Assembly: GCA_001643675.2 (NCBI GenBank)
Contig: LSRY02000039.1
Location: 364,501-428,500 of the forward strand
DNA: 64,000 nucleotides
DNA from: Monocercomonoides exilis
Lineage: Eukaryota; Preaxostyla; Oxymonadida; Polymastigidae
Direction of reading: 5' to 3'
The position numbers and the translations under genes were made by a program. This document shows positions 24,101-32,835 of the stretch, in pieces (within the stretch, counting starts at the first letter, position 1; each line of letters begins with the position of its first letter). The notes under the pieces are model-generated. The model saw only the letters and a list, made by a program, of their open reading frames with translations, made no database searches and had not been told where the DNA came from.

Positions 24101-27100
24101 GGATGATCCACTTTCCCGCATTGCCGTCCGTTTGTTCCGTTCTTCTCTGCCAAAGATGACACAATGATTGTGCTCTGCTGGTATATTGTCACAAACTCTA
24201 TCAGATCCACCGGAACATAATTTTCCTCGTCAATCCCGTAGATCGCGTCAAATCTGTTGTACACCTCCGGGCGCAGATCAAGCAAAAATTGAGTTTCATT
24301 GATTTGTTCTGCAATCTTCCAGCACTCCACAAACACATCTCTTCCTTTCCATGCACCATTCCCTCTGAATTCGCATCCTTTGAATATAAAATTCAGCGAC
24401 GCTTGTCCCTCAGCCTTCACATACACTCCGCCTCCTCTTCCAATTGTGGGGGAGCAGCCACAATTAGTAATTTTGCTGTTGTTCATTTCAAACCTCCCGC
24501 TGCTCCCCATCATCATCAGTATAACTCCTCCTTTTTCTGACATCTCCGATCGGCACGTGTCAAACTCTGATCCATTTATCTCCAGCGCCCACGAGCTCAT
24601 AAAACCGCTTCCAAATACGCTTGCTCCATTGAACGATGCAGTTACTCTTTTAAAAACACTCCCATTCATCTCAATTGTTGGCTGTTCATTCCTTTCTGAT
24701 GTACTTCCATCCACATATTGAATTATCCCTCCGTTGGCTGTCACATTCTCCATCGTGATGTCCTTCAACACGCAGCAGCATCCGCTCCAGATTTCAAATA
24801 GAACAGCCTCAAAAACTAAGCTACACATATTGAAACCACAAATTTCCAATGATCCGCTCTTAATTGTTGCAAATATCATGTCAGAGAAGTGTGCTGAATT
24901 GGACGAACTTAGAGAACAGTCTGATATTGACAAAGCTCCGCTTTTGCTGCACATGGCAGTGCATGCGGTATCTGCCAGCGTTGAGTCAAGAAATATATCA
25001 ATAGATGTGAATGACAAACTCCAAGAATTTGAGAAGTATCCTTCTGCAATCTCTTCGAGATTTGGCTTCTTCAGGATAAGTTTGGCCTTTTCTAATTCTT
25101 CTAAGTCTGTTTGAACGGCTGCAATAGAAAAGTTTGATAGCTCAAAGGCGTTTTCCAAAATTGACGAATGTTCAATAAACAATTCTTTCATTTCTGCATT
25201 CGTGTCTATTTGCTTCATGCCTTTCCAGAATGTTTCACATGGATCTTCTTTCTTCCCGCATCGCTTCACATCGCTTCCACTTCTTGACACATAAATCATA
25301 CTCGAACTGTGCTTGATCAAAAACCTCAGCAAGTCAGTATTTTCAAACTTGCTATCTGTCCCAGCAAACGCATTTCCATCATCCGCAAACTGCAAATAAT
25401 TAAAGCAAAATGTTGTATTTGTTACAGATTCGTTAAGTTCCTCCGCTCTAATAAAAAGATTCGATCCAACAAACGCTCTGTTATCCAAAAATGCTGCGTC
25501 CTTCAGTGTAAATGGCTGGATACTGCTTGCTGAAAGGCTGTCAATAAACATAAAGCCGCCAAATCCAGAGGCTTCTGAACAAGCACATGATGTCATTTCA
25601 CATTTCTGCAAAGAAAGTGTCTGAGTTGATGCAATATAGCACCTAACAGCACCTCCTTCTAAGTTATTTGGAGTTTCTATTCCGCTGAACGAACATTCTG
25701 CAGCAGAAAACGATGACTTTATCAAAAATGGTACAGCAGCAAAGCTCTTCGCATCCACAATGCACAAACTCAGGTGTACAAATCCTCCAACAGAATGAAT
25801 CAGATAATACTGGCATTCAACATTTGAACTTGAAGGATGAGCAACAGCAGCAGAAGAAGAATCAAAAGCGAAGGAACAGTTATTAATAGAAAGACCTTTT
25901 TCTGAAGAAGGCGTCGACAAAAGCAGCCCAGCTTGCCCAGAACTGAAGAAAGATGGAAGAGAGAAAACGATACCCTCAAAATCCAAGTTATCACAACTCA
26001 CAAAAACAGCTTTAGCAAAGTTCTCAGAAATTGATGAAGAAATGGAGAGCGTGCTTTTTTTACTAATGTCAGGTGAAGCAATCGAAAACGATGATAAATC
26101 ATACAAATGGTCTACACGCGCTCCTTCAGAAATCCATATCCTCTTTTGAAAAGCATCCACCTGGACGTTCTGAAAGCCTCTCCAAAATGAGCTACAAGGA
26201 TAATGTTCGTTTCCGCATCCAATCATATCGTATCCACTTGGGGACATTTGCACAGATGGTGAATGATATTGAACCAAAAACAAATAAAGATCATGCGCAG
26301 ACTCACAGAAATAATTCCGATCATATCCCATCATCTCAGCCACCCTCTCTCCTGTCTCGTTTATCAGCTTCATCTGAAAAGTGGTTGTGGTAACTGTCAC
26401 ATTCAGATTGTCGCAAACCAAAAACATATCCTTTCCAAGCTCTGCTGAATTGCTCCTGAATGAAATATCTCCAAAGAGGCAATCGCTACTCGTTCCTTCT
26501 GGTAGCAAAAGATAAACTCCTCCACCTTTTCCAGTGTTTTCATTCATTCCGCTGTTCGTGATGCTCGCATTCGTCGCTGAAAATCGTCCAGTTACGGTGA
26601 GGCTGCACCTCACAGTTCCTCCTTCACTTGCCCCTGACTTGCAGTTGTCGAAAATGCATCCATCAGCAACCTCAACTTTTTCGCAATTTGCAACATTCAC
26701 CAGAGAGTTATCTGCCTTTACAAACGTCAATTCGGAGCTTTCAATTTGCACACTCCCTCCGCTCAAAGAGATTATCCCGCTACCACCAGAAAACGCAACG
26801 TTGCTGAGTAGCACTTTCGTCACTTGAATGTATCCCTCTTTCCCTCTGATGATCCACATGTTTGTCTGTTCTTCCTCCACAGATGTTCCATCGAGCTGGC
26901 AGTTATCGATATACAGCTTTCCTCCATCAACTGATATCAATTCTCCAACGCTTGATGCTAATGGCAAACTGAACTTCAAGAACGAGAGCATCAGCGATAC
27001 AGAGCTTGTCTCCATTTTCAAAACAAGTCCTCCATCTGCTTCAACCAAAAACAAGGATTTGCTCGTCGAAGACTGCCCGCGTATCGTCAGAGAAAATCCA

Positions 27101-30100
27101 TTTCGATCCAAAATCTCTCTCAAACAGCACGAGTCAACAACGCGGATCGTTGTCTGATCCTGTCTCATCTTATTGAATCCAAACATTAGGTCCATGCACG
27201 GTTCTTGATCATCTCCACATCTCCCATCACTGCTTCCTCCACTCGAAATGAACACTGTATTTAGAATCGGAGGAAACAGATAATAAAGCACTGAACGATT
27301 AATTACAGCATTTGTCTCAGAATCCACCACCCATTTGTTCGCTTCTTCCTCGTCTTCAAATGCAGATCCTTCCCACTGCTGGTTCGTGATAGCATCCCGT
27401 GGTGAAGGGCACACAAGAAATACATCCTTTCCCCACCAAGCTTTGTTTCCCTCAAACAAGATCTGCTTCATTGCATATTTCACCCCACTTTCCCCGAGCT
27501 TCAAATAAATCCCCCCTCCAACTCCAACATTTTCATTCACGCAACATCCTTTCACAGTGTTATTCAACATTATTAACGTCCCACCATTTTCCACATCCAT
27601 ATTCAATCCTCCACCGAATGCATTCTCTGTCTCTTTGCAAACACATTGCTCCAATGTGCAATTCCACACGTTCATGGTTTTCCCTCCCTTTATCGCTCCC
27701 TCAACTACTCCTCCGTTCCCATGATTTCTCTGTATGCTTTTGAGAGTCGTACTGTTCATGTTAATTGTTGCTGAATCGATAACCTCAATAAAGCTGCTTT
27801 CTTCTTGATTCATTTCGTTAACATGCGAATTCCTTATTTCCAGCGATGCTCCGTTGCACACTTTAATTACCGCATTCACAGACTGCGTTGCAATGCTCAT
27901 CCAATCCATGTTTTCGCAGATGCAGCTCGCCTCGATTCCTTCGATCACAAACACTGAACGAGTGCTGAATGTCAATCCGTTCAGTGCAAACCTTTTGAAG
28001 TTTATGCAGCCTTTCGATACAATGCCAATTGATATGCCAATTGGATTCGACTCGGAGGCAAAAGAACAATCTGTCAATGTTAAATTCTTCTCGTAGCAGT
28101 GGAAGGCAGATTCCCAATTAACAGCAAATGATGAAGGAAGCAAAAAGCACATCCCACTAAACGAGCAGTCTTTGCTTGTTCTGATGATGCTCTCACCTGT
28201 GCTGCTAATATCTTCAGAAATTCTAACTTGAGTGCCTATCTGCTCCACCATAAATGTGGTTGGTTGTTGATCAATTACAAGTGCTCGTTCAAATGCAAAC
28301 GGTGGAAGAAGATAAAACTGCCGTTCTCTGTTTCCAAACCGAAGCGGAATCGCAAACTCGATGGAAGCGCATGCGCTATCCGAAAAACCACAGCCAGAGT
28401 AATCATGACCATCACTTCCAGCAACATATGCAGTTCCATTAAATGTTCTAAGATATGTGAATAAAGGAATAGAAAACGACTCTGCAGTTGTTGATCGTTC
28501 GAATCCTTCCATTGCACGAAAGTCTGATTCGTTGAAGTCAATTTCAAAATTTTCCTTCGTAACAATTTGCGATAGATTATATCCGTCCACAAAAATGTTG
28601 TTTCCTTTTGAAGCAGAACATTCAGAAAAAGTTGTTCCCTTAAGTCCAAGATCTGCTTCATTGATATCCTCAACATACAAATAAATACCCCCTCCCAATC
28701 CTCCGCTTCCTCCCACTTTTTGAGATGTGCATGAAATAAATGAAGTTTCAACTGCCCCGTTCTCGGTCTGAATTATCTTAATCGAAGAGTCGGCCTTCAT
28801 TCTCAGTGCCATTCCCCCACCGTTTCCACTGCCTGTGACACATCCATTCATCGATCCTCCTTTAATTTGGCTGCTTTTCCCTGTACCAACAACACCTTCG
28901 ATTCCTCCTCCGCTCCCACTTTGCCTCAGCACATTCAAAAATGTCGAGTTATCGATCACTAAATCGCATCCTTCTGAGAAAGTGATAGCTGCTTTTGAGG
29001 CAAAGACGATAGGATTAATGGTTGTCCCCTCAATATTTGCATTCCCTCCTCTCAGCACAAAAAGTGATTCCTCAAGAAGGTCTTCTTCCGTATTTCCAGA
29101 GTCAACAGAAATATTGCAATTTTGTAAAATCATTGTTCCTGTCGAAGAGAGAAAAAAAAGAGAAGTTGTCTTCGATGATTTTTCTGTGTCGTGGACAATG
29201 TCGAAAGATGAGATTTTCAGAGATCCTGTAGACACAGCAAACAAAGCGCCAGAAGATATCGATGAAACGACTGTGACCTTACCATTTCCAGCATTATTAA
29301 ATTCAATTCTTGCTGATTCGATTTCGTAATTGTTCACAGAATACGATGAGGGGTCAACTGAAATAACTGTAGGAGAGTTTTTTGTAAGATCAATGACATT
29401 TCTTGTGAAAGATATTGTCTTGCACTTTCTCTGATTCAATCCGCACGCAAACTGGTCGATTCCTTCTTCGTAATTCACTTTTATTTCTTCAAAATATCCG
29501 AGTTTCATCCATCCGCTCACATCGCTCGTGCCATTCATGATTCTATGTGCTTTGTCTGTCATTGTCCGACATTCAACAAAGCATTCGAATGCAAATACAT
29601 TGGTCCAATTTTGGAGAATTCCAACGTCGTGTGCTCCAAGCGTTGCTGTGTTGTTGTCAAAGAAACAGAATTTGATAGATGCTGAATCAAATGAATGATC
29701 TCCACCATCACTTGAAAAGAGAACTGCACCTCCTTTCTGATTGCTTTGACAATTTGAAAATTCACAATCAGACAAAGTAGTTGGGCCTGCGCTACCGATC
29801 CATATAGCACCCCCTCCATATTTGTCATATGAAGCCGTTTCCGAACAATTATGAAATGAACACTGAATTATTTTGGTGGGAGATCTATTATTTACGTGCA
29901 ATGCCCCTCCGTCACGAACGGTAGTTGAATTGTGAAATATGCATTTTGTTATTAAGCTATTGGATATTGTGTCATAGGAAATTGAACCACCGCAGGCCCA
30001 GGGCTCGTAACAATTATGAAAATCTGATTCAGCAACTGAAAAATTCATAACTCTCACTATCTTTATTGCTTTACAAGTACAGTTTGCAAATAAGCATTTA

Positions 30101-31068
30101 TCAATTGTGACATTTGTTGAATTTAATATGTCAAGTGCAATAGCCCCAGTAACCGTAAATAAGCAATCTTCAAATAGAATTGTGTCATTTGCTGTAAAAT
30201 TCTGTGCTTGCGAAAAAGAATGTGCAAATCCTGCTTCATAATAATGGGAAAATGTGCAATTTTGAGCAGTAAATCCGTCCGTTGAATGTATTCCATCCGT
30301 TAATCCACCGTCAAACGGAGCTGTAACCTCATTGAAAATGCAATTATGCATCTTCGTAAAACTTGGAGAAGAAATAAAATGGTTATCGCTTTCAACGCAA
30401 GATGAAACATTTTGAAAATCGCATGAATCCATTGAAACACGTTGCCCCAAAAAATTGCCAAGAAGAGGAGAAAAGGATGAAAACAAAAAAGACGAAAACG
30501 AAGATTGAGCCACAAAAATCAAGTTATGAAAAAGTTCGGCAGAAGGACAAGAAGAATGATGCGATGTCATAAAAGTTGGAGCAAGACGAAGTCCTAATGA
30601 AAATTCGAGACTTATATTTCTCAGCTGTAAGCTTCCACTAGTAGAACTAAACAACGATTCTTGTCCTTTTCCTGAAGGAATTATAACGGATGAAACAATA
30701 GAAAGAATGGAGTCTATGTGTGTAATAGCTATCGCTTTTGCTGTGGATGCTCTGATCTCGAGATATTTCAGTTCAATCGAAGAATTGCTTATATTAAACA
30801 GCGAACGAAGTTCTGAGTGTCCACCAGGGGAGATGCCATTATAAAATGAGGGAGCAACATGTGCGCATTTGTTCAATTTTTCTGGCTGTAACTGCGCTTT
30901 GCTAAATGACAATTCCTGCAAAGTCTTTAAACATCTCAATTCATCCGTTTCATCTAGTTTTTCATGAATTGATCCGAGTGCCAAATAAAATGGAAGCAGT
31001 CCAACAACTAAAAACCAGGAAATTTGCACCTTTTTGGCGGTAAAAAGCGAATTATCTTTTGAGGGCAT
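21199..31068 (-). CDS. Giant membrane receptor: beta-helix-type repeats, one TM segment, kinase-like tail
   Basis: A single 3289-aa frame from ATG at 31068 to TGA at 21199, with no intron. The N-terminus has a hydrophobic signal/anchor (ISWFLVVGLLPFYLALG). Residues of about 300-500 carry short repeats with Cys, N-C and GGA/GGG turns, typical of parallel beta-helix (pectin-lyase-like) coils. From about 545 to 2330 a module recurs six times, each marked by a motif like CG-x4-PC with an aromatic/Gly after it (near residues 545, 890, 1280, 1620, 1940 and 2320). NxS/T sites are abundant. A membrane segment lies at about 2842-2866, followed by basic RWRKV. The cytoplasmic part has acidic inserts (DDDDDDD) and, at about 3026-3240, a kinase-like domain that keeps RWKAPELL and the helix-F region but has no recognisable HRD or DFG motif. 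I infer a surface sensor or adhesin with a pseudokinase. Confidence 0.85.
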   Translation of the reverse strand: MPSKDNSLFTAKKVQISWFLVVGLLPFYLALGSIHEKLDETDELRCLKTLQELSFSKAQLQPEKLNKCAHVAPSFYNGISPGGHSELRSLFNISNSSIELKYLEIRASTAKAIAITHIDSILSIVSSVIIPSGKGQESLFSSTSGSLQLRNISLEFSLGLRLAPTFMTSHHSSCPSAELFHNLIFVAQSSFSSFLFSSFSPLLGNFLGQRVSMDSCDFQNVSSCVESDNHFISSPSFTKMHNCIFNEVTAPFDGGLTDGIHSTDGFTAQNCTFSHYYEAGFAHSFSQAQNFTANDTILFEDCLFTVTGAIALDILNSTNVTIDKCLFANCTCKAIKIVRVMNFSVAESDFHNCYEPWACGGSISYDTISNSLITKCIFHNSTTVRDGGALHVNNRSPTKIIQCSFHNCSETASYDKYGGGAIWIGSAGPTTLSDCEFSNCQSNQKGGAVLFSSDGGDHSFDSASIKFCFFDNNTATLGAHDVGILQNWTNVFAFECFVECRTMTDKAHRIMNGTSDVSGWMKLGYFEEIKVNYEEGIDQFACGLNQRKCKTISFTRNVIDLTKNSPTVISVDPSSYSVNNYEIESARIEFNNAGNGKVTVVSSISSGALFAVSTGSLKISSFDIVHDTEKSSKTTSLFFLSSTGTMILQNCNISVDSGNTEEDLLEESLFVLRGGNANIEGTTINPIVFASKAAITFSEGCDLVIDNSTFLNVLRQSGSGGGIEGVVGTGKSSQIKGGSMNGCVTGSGNGGGMALRMKADSSIKIIQTENGAVETSFISCTSQKVGGSGGLGGGIYLYVEDINEADLGLKGTTFSECSASKGNNIFVDGYNLSQIVTKENFEIDFNESDFRAMEGFERSTTAESFSIPLFTYLRTFNGTAYVAGSDGHDYSGCGFSDSACASIEFAIPLRFGNRERQFYLLPPFAFERALVIDQQPTTFMVEQIGTQVRISEDISSTGESIIRTSKDCSFSGMCFLLPSSFAVNWESAFHCYEKNLTLTDCSFASESNPIGISIGIVSKGCINFKRFALNGLTFSTRSVFVIEGIEASCICENMDWMSIATQSVNAVIKVCNGASLEIRNSHVNEMNQEESSFIEVIDSATINMNSTTLKSIQRNHGNGGVVEGAIKGGKTMNVWNCTLEQCVCKETENAFGGGLNMDVENGGTLIMLNNTVKGCCVNENVGVGGGIYLKLGESGVKYAMKQILFEGNKAWWGKDVFLVCPSPRDAITNQQWEGSAFEDEEEANKWVVDSETNAVINRSVLYYLFPPILNTVFISSGGSSDGRCGDDQEPCMDLMFGFNKMRQDQTTIRVVDSCCLREILDRNGFSLTIRGQSSTSKSLFLVEADGGLVLKMETSSVSLMLSFLKFSLPLASSVGELISVDGGKLYIDNCQLDGTSVEEEQTNMWIIRGKEGYIQVTKVLLSNVAFSGGSGIISLSGGSVQIESSELTFVKADNSLVNVANCEKVEVADGCIFDNCKSGASEGGTVRCSLTVTGRFSATNASITNSGMNENTGKGGGVYLLLPEGTSSDCLFGDISFRSNSAELGKDMFLVCDNLNVTVTTTTFQMKLINETGERVAEMMGYDRNYFCESAHDLYLFLVQYHSPSVQMSPSGYDMIGCGNEHYPCSSFWRGFQNVQVDAFQKRIWISEGARVDHLYDLSSFSIASPDISKKSTLSISSSISENFAKAVFVSCDNLDFEGIVFSLPSFFSSGQAGLLLSTPSSEKGLSINNCSFAFDSSSAAVAHPSSSNVECQYYLIHSVGGFVHLSLCIVDAKSFAAVPFLIKSSFSAAECSFSGIETPNNLEGGAVRCYIASTQTLSLQKCEMTSCACSEASGFGGFMFIDSLSASSIQPFTLKDAAFLDNRAFVGSNLFIRAEELNESVTNTTFCFNYLQFADDGNAFAGTDSKFENTDLLRFLIKHSSSMIYVSRSGSDVKRCGKKEDPCETFWKGMKQIDTNAEMKELFIEHSSILENAFELSNFSIAAVQTDLEELEKAKLILKKPNLEEIAEGYFSNSWSLSFTSIDIFLDSTLADTACTAMCSKSGALSISDCSLSSSNSAHFSDMIFATIKSGSLEICGFNMCSLVFEAVLFEIWSGCCCVLKDITMENVTANGGIIQYVDGSTSERNEQPTIEMNGSVFKRVTASFNGASVFGSGFMSSWALEINGSEFDTCRSEMSEKGGVILMMMGSSGRFEMNNSKITNCGCSPTIGRGGGVYVKAEGQASLNFIFKGCEFRGNGAWKGRDVFVECWKIAEQINETQFLLDLRPEVYNRFDAIYGIDEENYVPVDLIEFVTIYQQSTIIVSSLAEKNGTNGRQCGKVDHPCVTVGQGLEHMIIDYAARLLIDGCSEIERECDFAKMEVKSLGREKVNVTFGQSLSKTREYVIFIEDNVLIESVSFKLAADFTLLHSSLFFITSGQVSLVSCEFCGEADRAPVVPKLISAAYGVLILEEIKMKNLNCTRTVECEGGRIQLQQLWMEKVHTAISSIYLKKMNGSIEKVEASDCVVQSGSFIEMEHDCLSDQTVDECSIKLSLVNLTKITSSDSASCLNCRLPNYQLSLSNCTFSDCLSSEMKLGEMVVLSNCSIVNIKSCQFEGKASDNSSHNLFKFNSRDEICKWNGSLIDSENSSISIDESFISKSPNGGLSIIGGNASIEKGEFYNNNPSINQYPSSRRNIICTNSGLLDVVSLKGGDGLKDNTSLWILSDGCTLSGLAAERLSPFFMPTLQAIDTNIEGNEAVLTFTGTLLLPCNLSFRIITAIGNVELIDRHDFHEDGFVSENSTIAKIPAAVITDAPDTADVYGCILFGDAINPSSTELVVLKNKTESKTGNDNLVEGGKEGKSSWALIMIVIFAVLFLVALVGFILFVIRWRKVKNEAEDLREIVNDNIRKDPKAFEMVTMEMSPEEQWKRAEREAEKKNEERIKNRVYEKSLGHSESSEHLLSESGSTEYILGRDSDKIPQWMLEKIDEKEEEEEETRKRTPSPSISSTSTTDTSDTESTFVRGEDLCPTTSSMSNLVDAMACSSPHEKLIVDLRDSMFMLLHGRNKKKEMAIGTLQQREQTAAQILFWVANLALHSFDEMENELSSLANLSPHIVLFSEHMVICIVMHSDLLSDDDSDSSSVSSSTVVTSASDDDDDDDSLPSSAFEDEDDFKKECLRWKAPELLINKKMMATKESVAFSIGMMLWECLTLQIPFGEYEVEVAGQKIVNGERPNIHATKESSMVGIVKGCLSAEGNVRPTLLCLKREFIQRFPAGAAMITISDAIDYEMVESSSQTEKEKKTNEKENNK

Positions 31069-32835
31069 TATATTAATAATATGTTATGGTTATTTGAAAA
31101 CAACAATTATTTTCCGAATTTGTTTTCAATTAAAAAAGAATTAATTATTTCAACAACATATTCATGTGAACACTTTTTTAAAAATGGATCACATTGTTCA
31201 TATTTCACTTTTTTCTTCAGTTCTCTCAGCTTTCCACAATTCTTAAAAAAAAATGTGTATATTATCGCAAGTTCATCAATTCAAAATATATTTGTATCTA
31301 TCAAAAGCAAATTGATTTGACGATTTATTAATATCATCATATAGATTTTTATCTGCTCCACGTGGAGGAAATACGGACTTTCAAGCATTTTTGCCCAAAT
31401 CATAAAATGGTTGCTTCACACATAACTTTATCAGATTTTCTCAGATTTCAAAATAAATTGGATATTCATATCTGTAAAATGACTTCGTTTATATTATTCC
31501 ACTTTGTTATGTGACATCACACGTATGTCAAAAAAGGCACTTTTTATTGTTTGGTGAAAAACCCGTTCATGTGTAAAAACCTTCACATTTGACATTTCAT
31601 TTCGAAATGCTCATCCACATTCATTTGTGAAAAAAGATTTCAGAATAAAAACGTTGCAAGTGACTTTTGTTTATCCAATATAGTAAGTGTTTAAAATCGT
31701 GGACACTTTCAATAACTATGGACAGTGGCATAATCTCAACAACCGTTGACAGTTGCTTTTTTACAATTAATCCAATTATTCCCGGAACGAAAACAAACTT
31801 GTTGGACATTCTGAAACGAAACAACTTGCCCTTCAGAATCAAGAAAAAAAATATTATCAAATCTTTGATAAATCCTTAGAATCTGATATCTCCAGTTTTC
31901 TCCGAAAAGAAAAAATAATTTTTATAAAATATCGTTGTATTGGTTTGGTGAAAAAAATCATTCACATGAGTTTGTATTCAATTTGGGAATAATTGGGTAA
32001 AATATTTAAAAGTAACAATCAACGGTTGTTGAGATACTGCCACTGTCCACAGTTATTGAAAGTGTCCACCATAATTAACACTCACTGTTAATAAATGAAA
32101 CAAAAAATAATATGAGTTATTCTTTTTGAAAAGTCGCAAATGTTTAATTTTCATATAAATCAAAATTTTCATATTTTTCTCAAATTTCTGTTTCTTCTCA
32201 CGAATCTTCTTCAGAATGAATGAAATGGCATTGTCCAGATATAGATTTCATTTTTAGAGAAATTTGTTATTCGCTCTCAAAAACAAAATAAAAATATGAA
32301 ATTTTTGATTTATTTGAAAAGGAAACATTTGAGACTTTTCAAAAAGACTTTTCCATATAATAATAAAAAATAATGATAAAATAAAAAAAATTTTTTTGAC
32401 ACTTAGAGCATGGATTTGCTGATATTTCTCTTTCCATTAGCAAAATTGAAAAAAAAATTGATATAAACTTTCAAATATTACATTTTCTTTTGCAAATAAA
32501 ACATTTTCAAATTTTTATCCTCCATCAATGAAACAAGATCTTTTAGAAAGAAAAACATCCAATTCAAAAAAGATTGCTTATGTATTCTAAACTACACACA
32601 TTTATGATTTTTTAAATAAACACATAAAAATTTCTGTTAAACAAAAATAAACTATTGATTTTTCACTTTGCATTTGATTCATTTCATTGACTATACAATT
32701 TTTTTTATTAGTTGAGATTTGCAAACTCAAACAGATCTCATTTCTTCACAAAAAATATGATAAATTCAAAAAATCAAATTTAAAAGAAATAAATAAAAAG
32801 AAAGGAAAATTTTTAAATCAAAAAATTTATATAAA
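31069..32835. other. AT-rich intergenic region containing one transposon-like element
   Basis: It lies between the 5' end of the receptor gene and the 3' end of the UGGT gene. Apart from the inverted-repeat element at 31682-32086 it is very AT-rich and has no convincing gene. Short frames at 31081-31320 (+) and 31621-31860 (-) are judged chance; the second overlaps the element. Confidence 0.7.
31682..32086. mobile_element. MITE-like element with 102-bp terminal inverted repeats
   Basis: The left end 31682-31783 and the right end 31985-32086 are inverted copies of each other. The outer ends are AGTAAGTG and AGTGAGTG. Shared inner blocks include GTGGACACTTTCAATAACT, GGACAGTGGCA, ATCTCAACAACCGTTGA and CCAATTATTCCC. 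About 200 bp of AT-rich, non-coding DNA lies between. TA dinucleotides flank both sides within two bases, and the right end reads CAGTGAGTG, both in keeping with a Tc1/mariner-type non-autonomous element. The exact target duplication is unclear. No transposase is encoded. Confidence 0.8.

Noticed and set aside
31621-31860. 79-aa minus-strand frame as a possible transposase remnant
   Set aside because: It has no transposase motif (no DDE/D pattern) and spans the left inverted repeat of the element.
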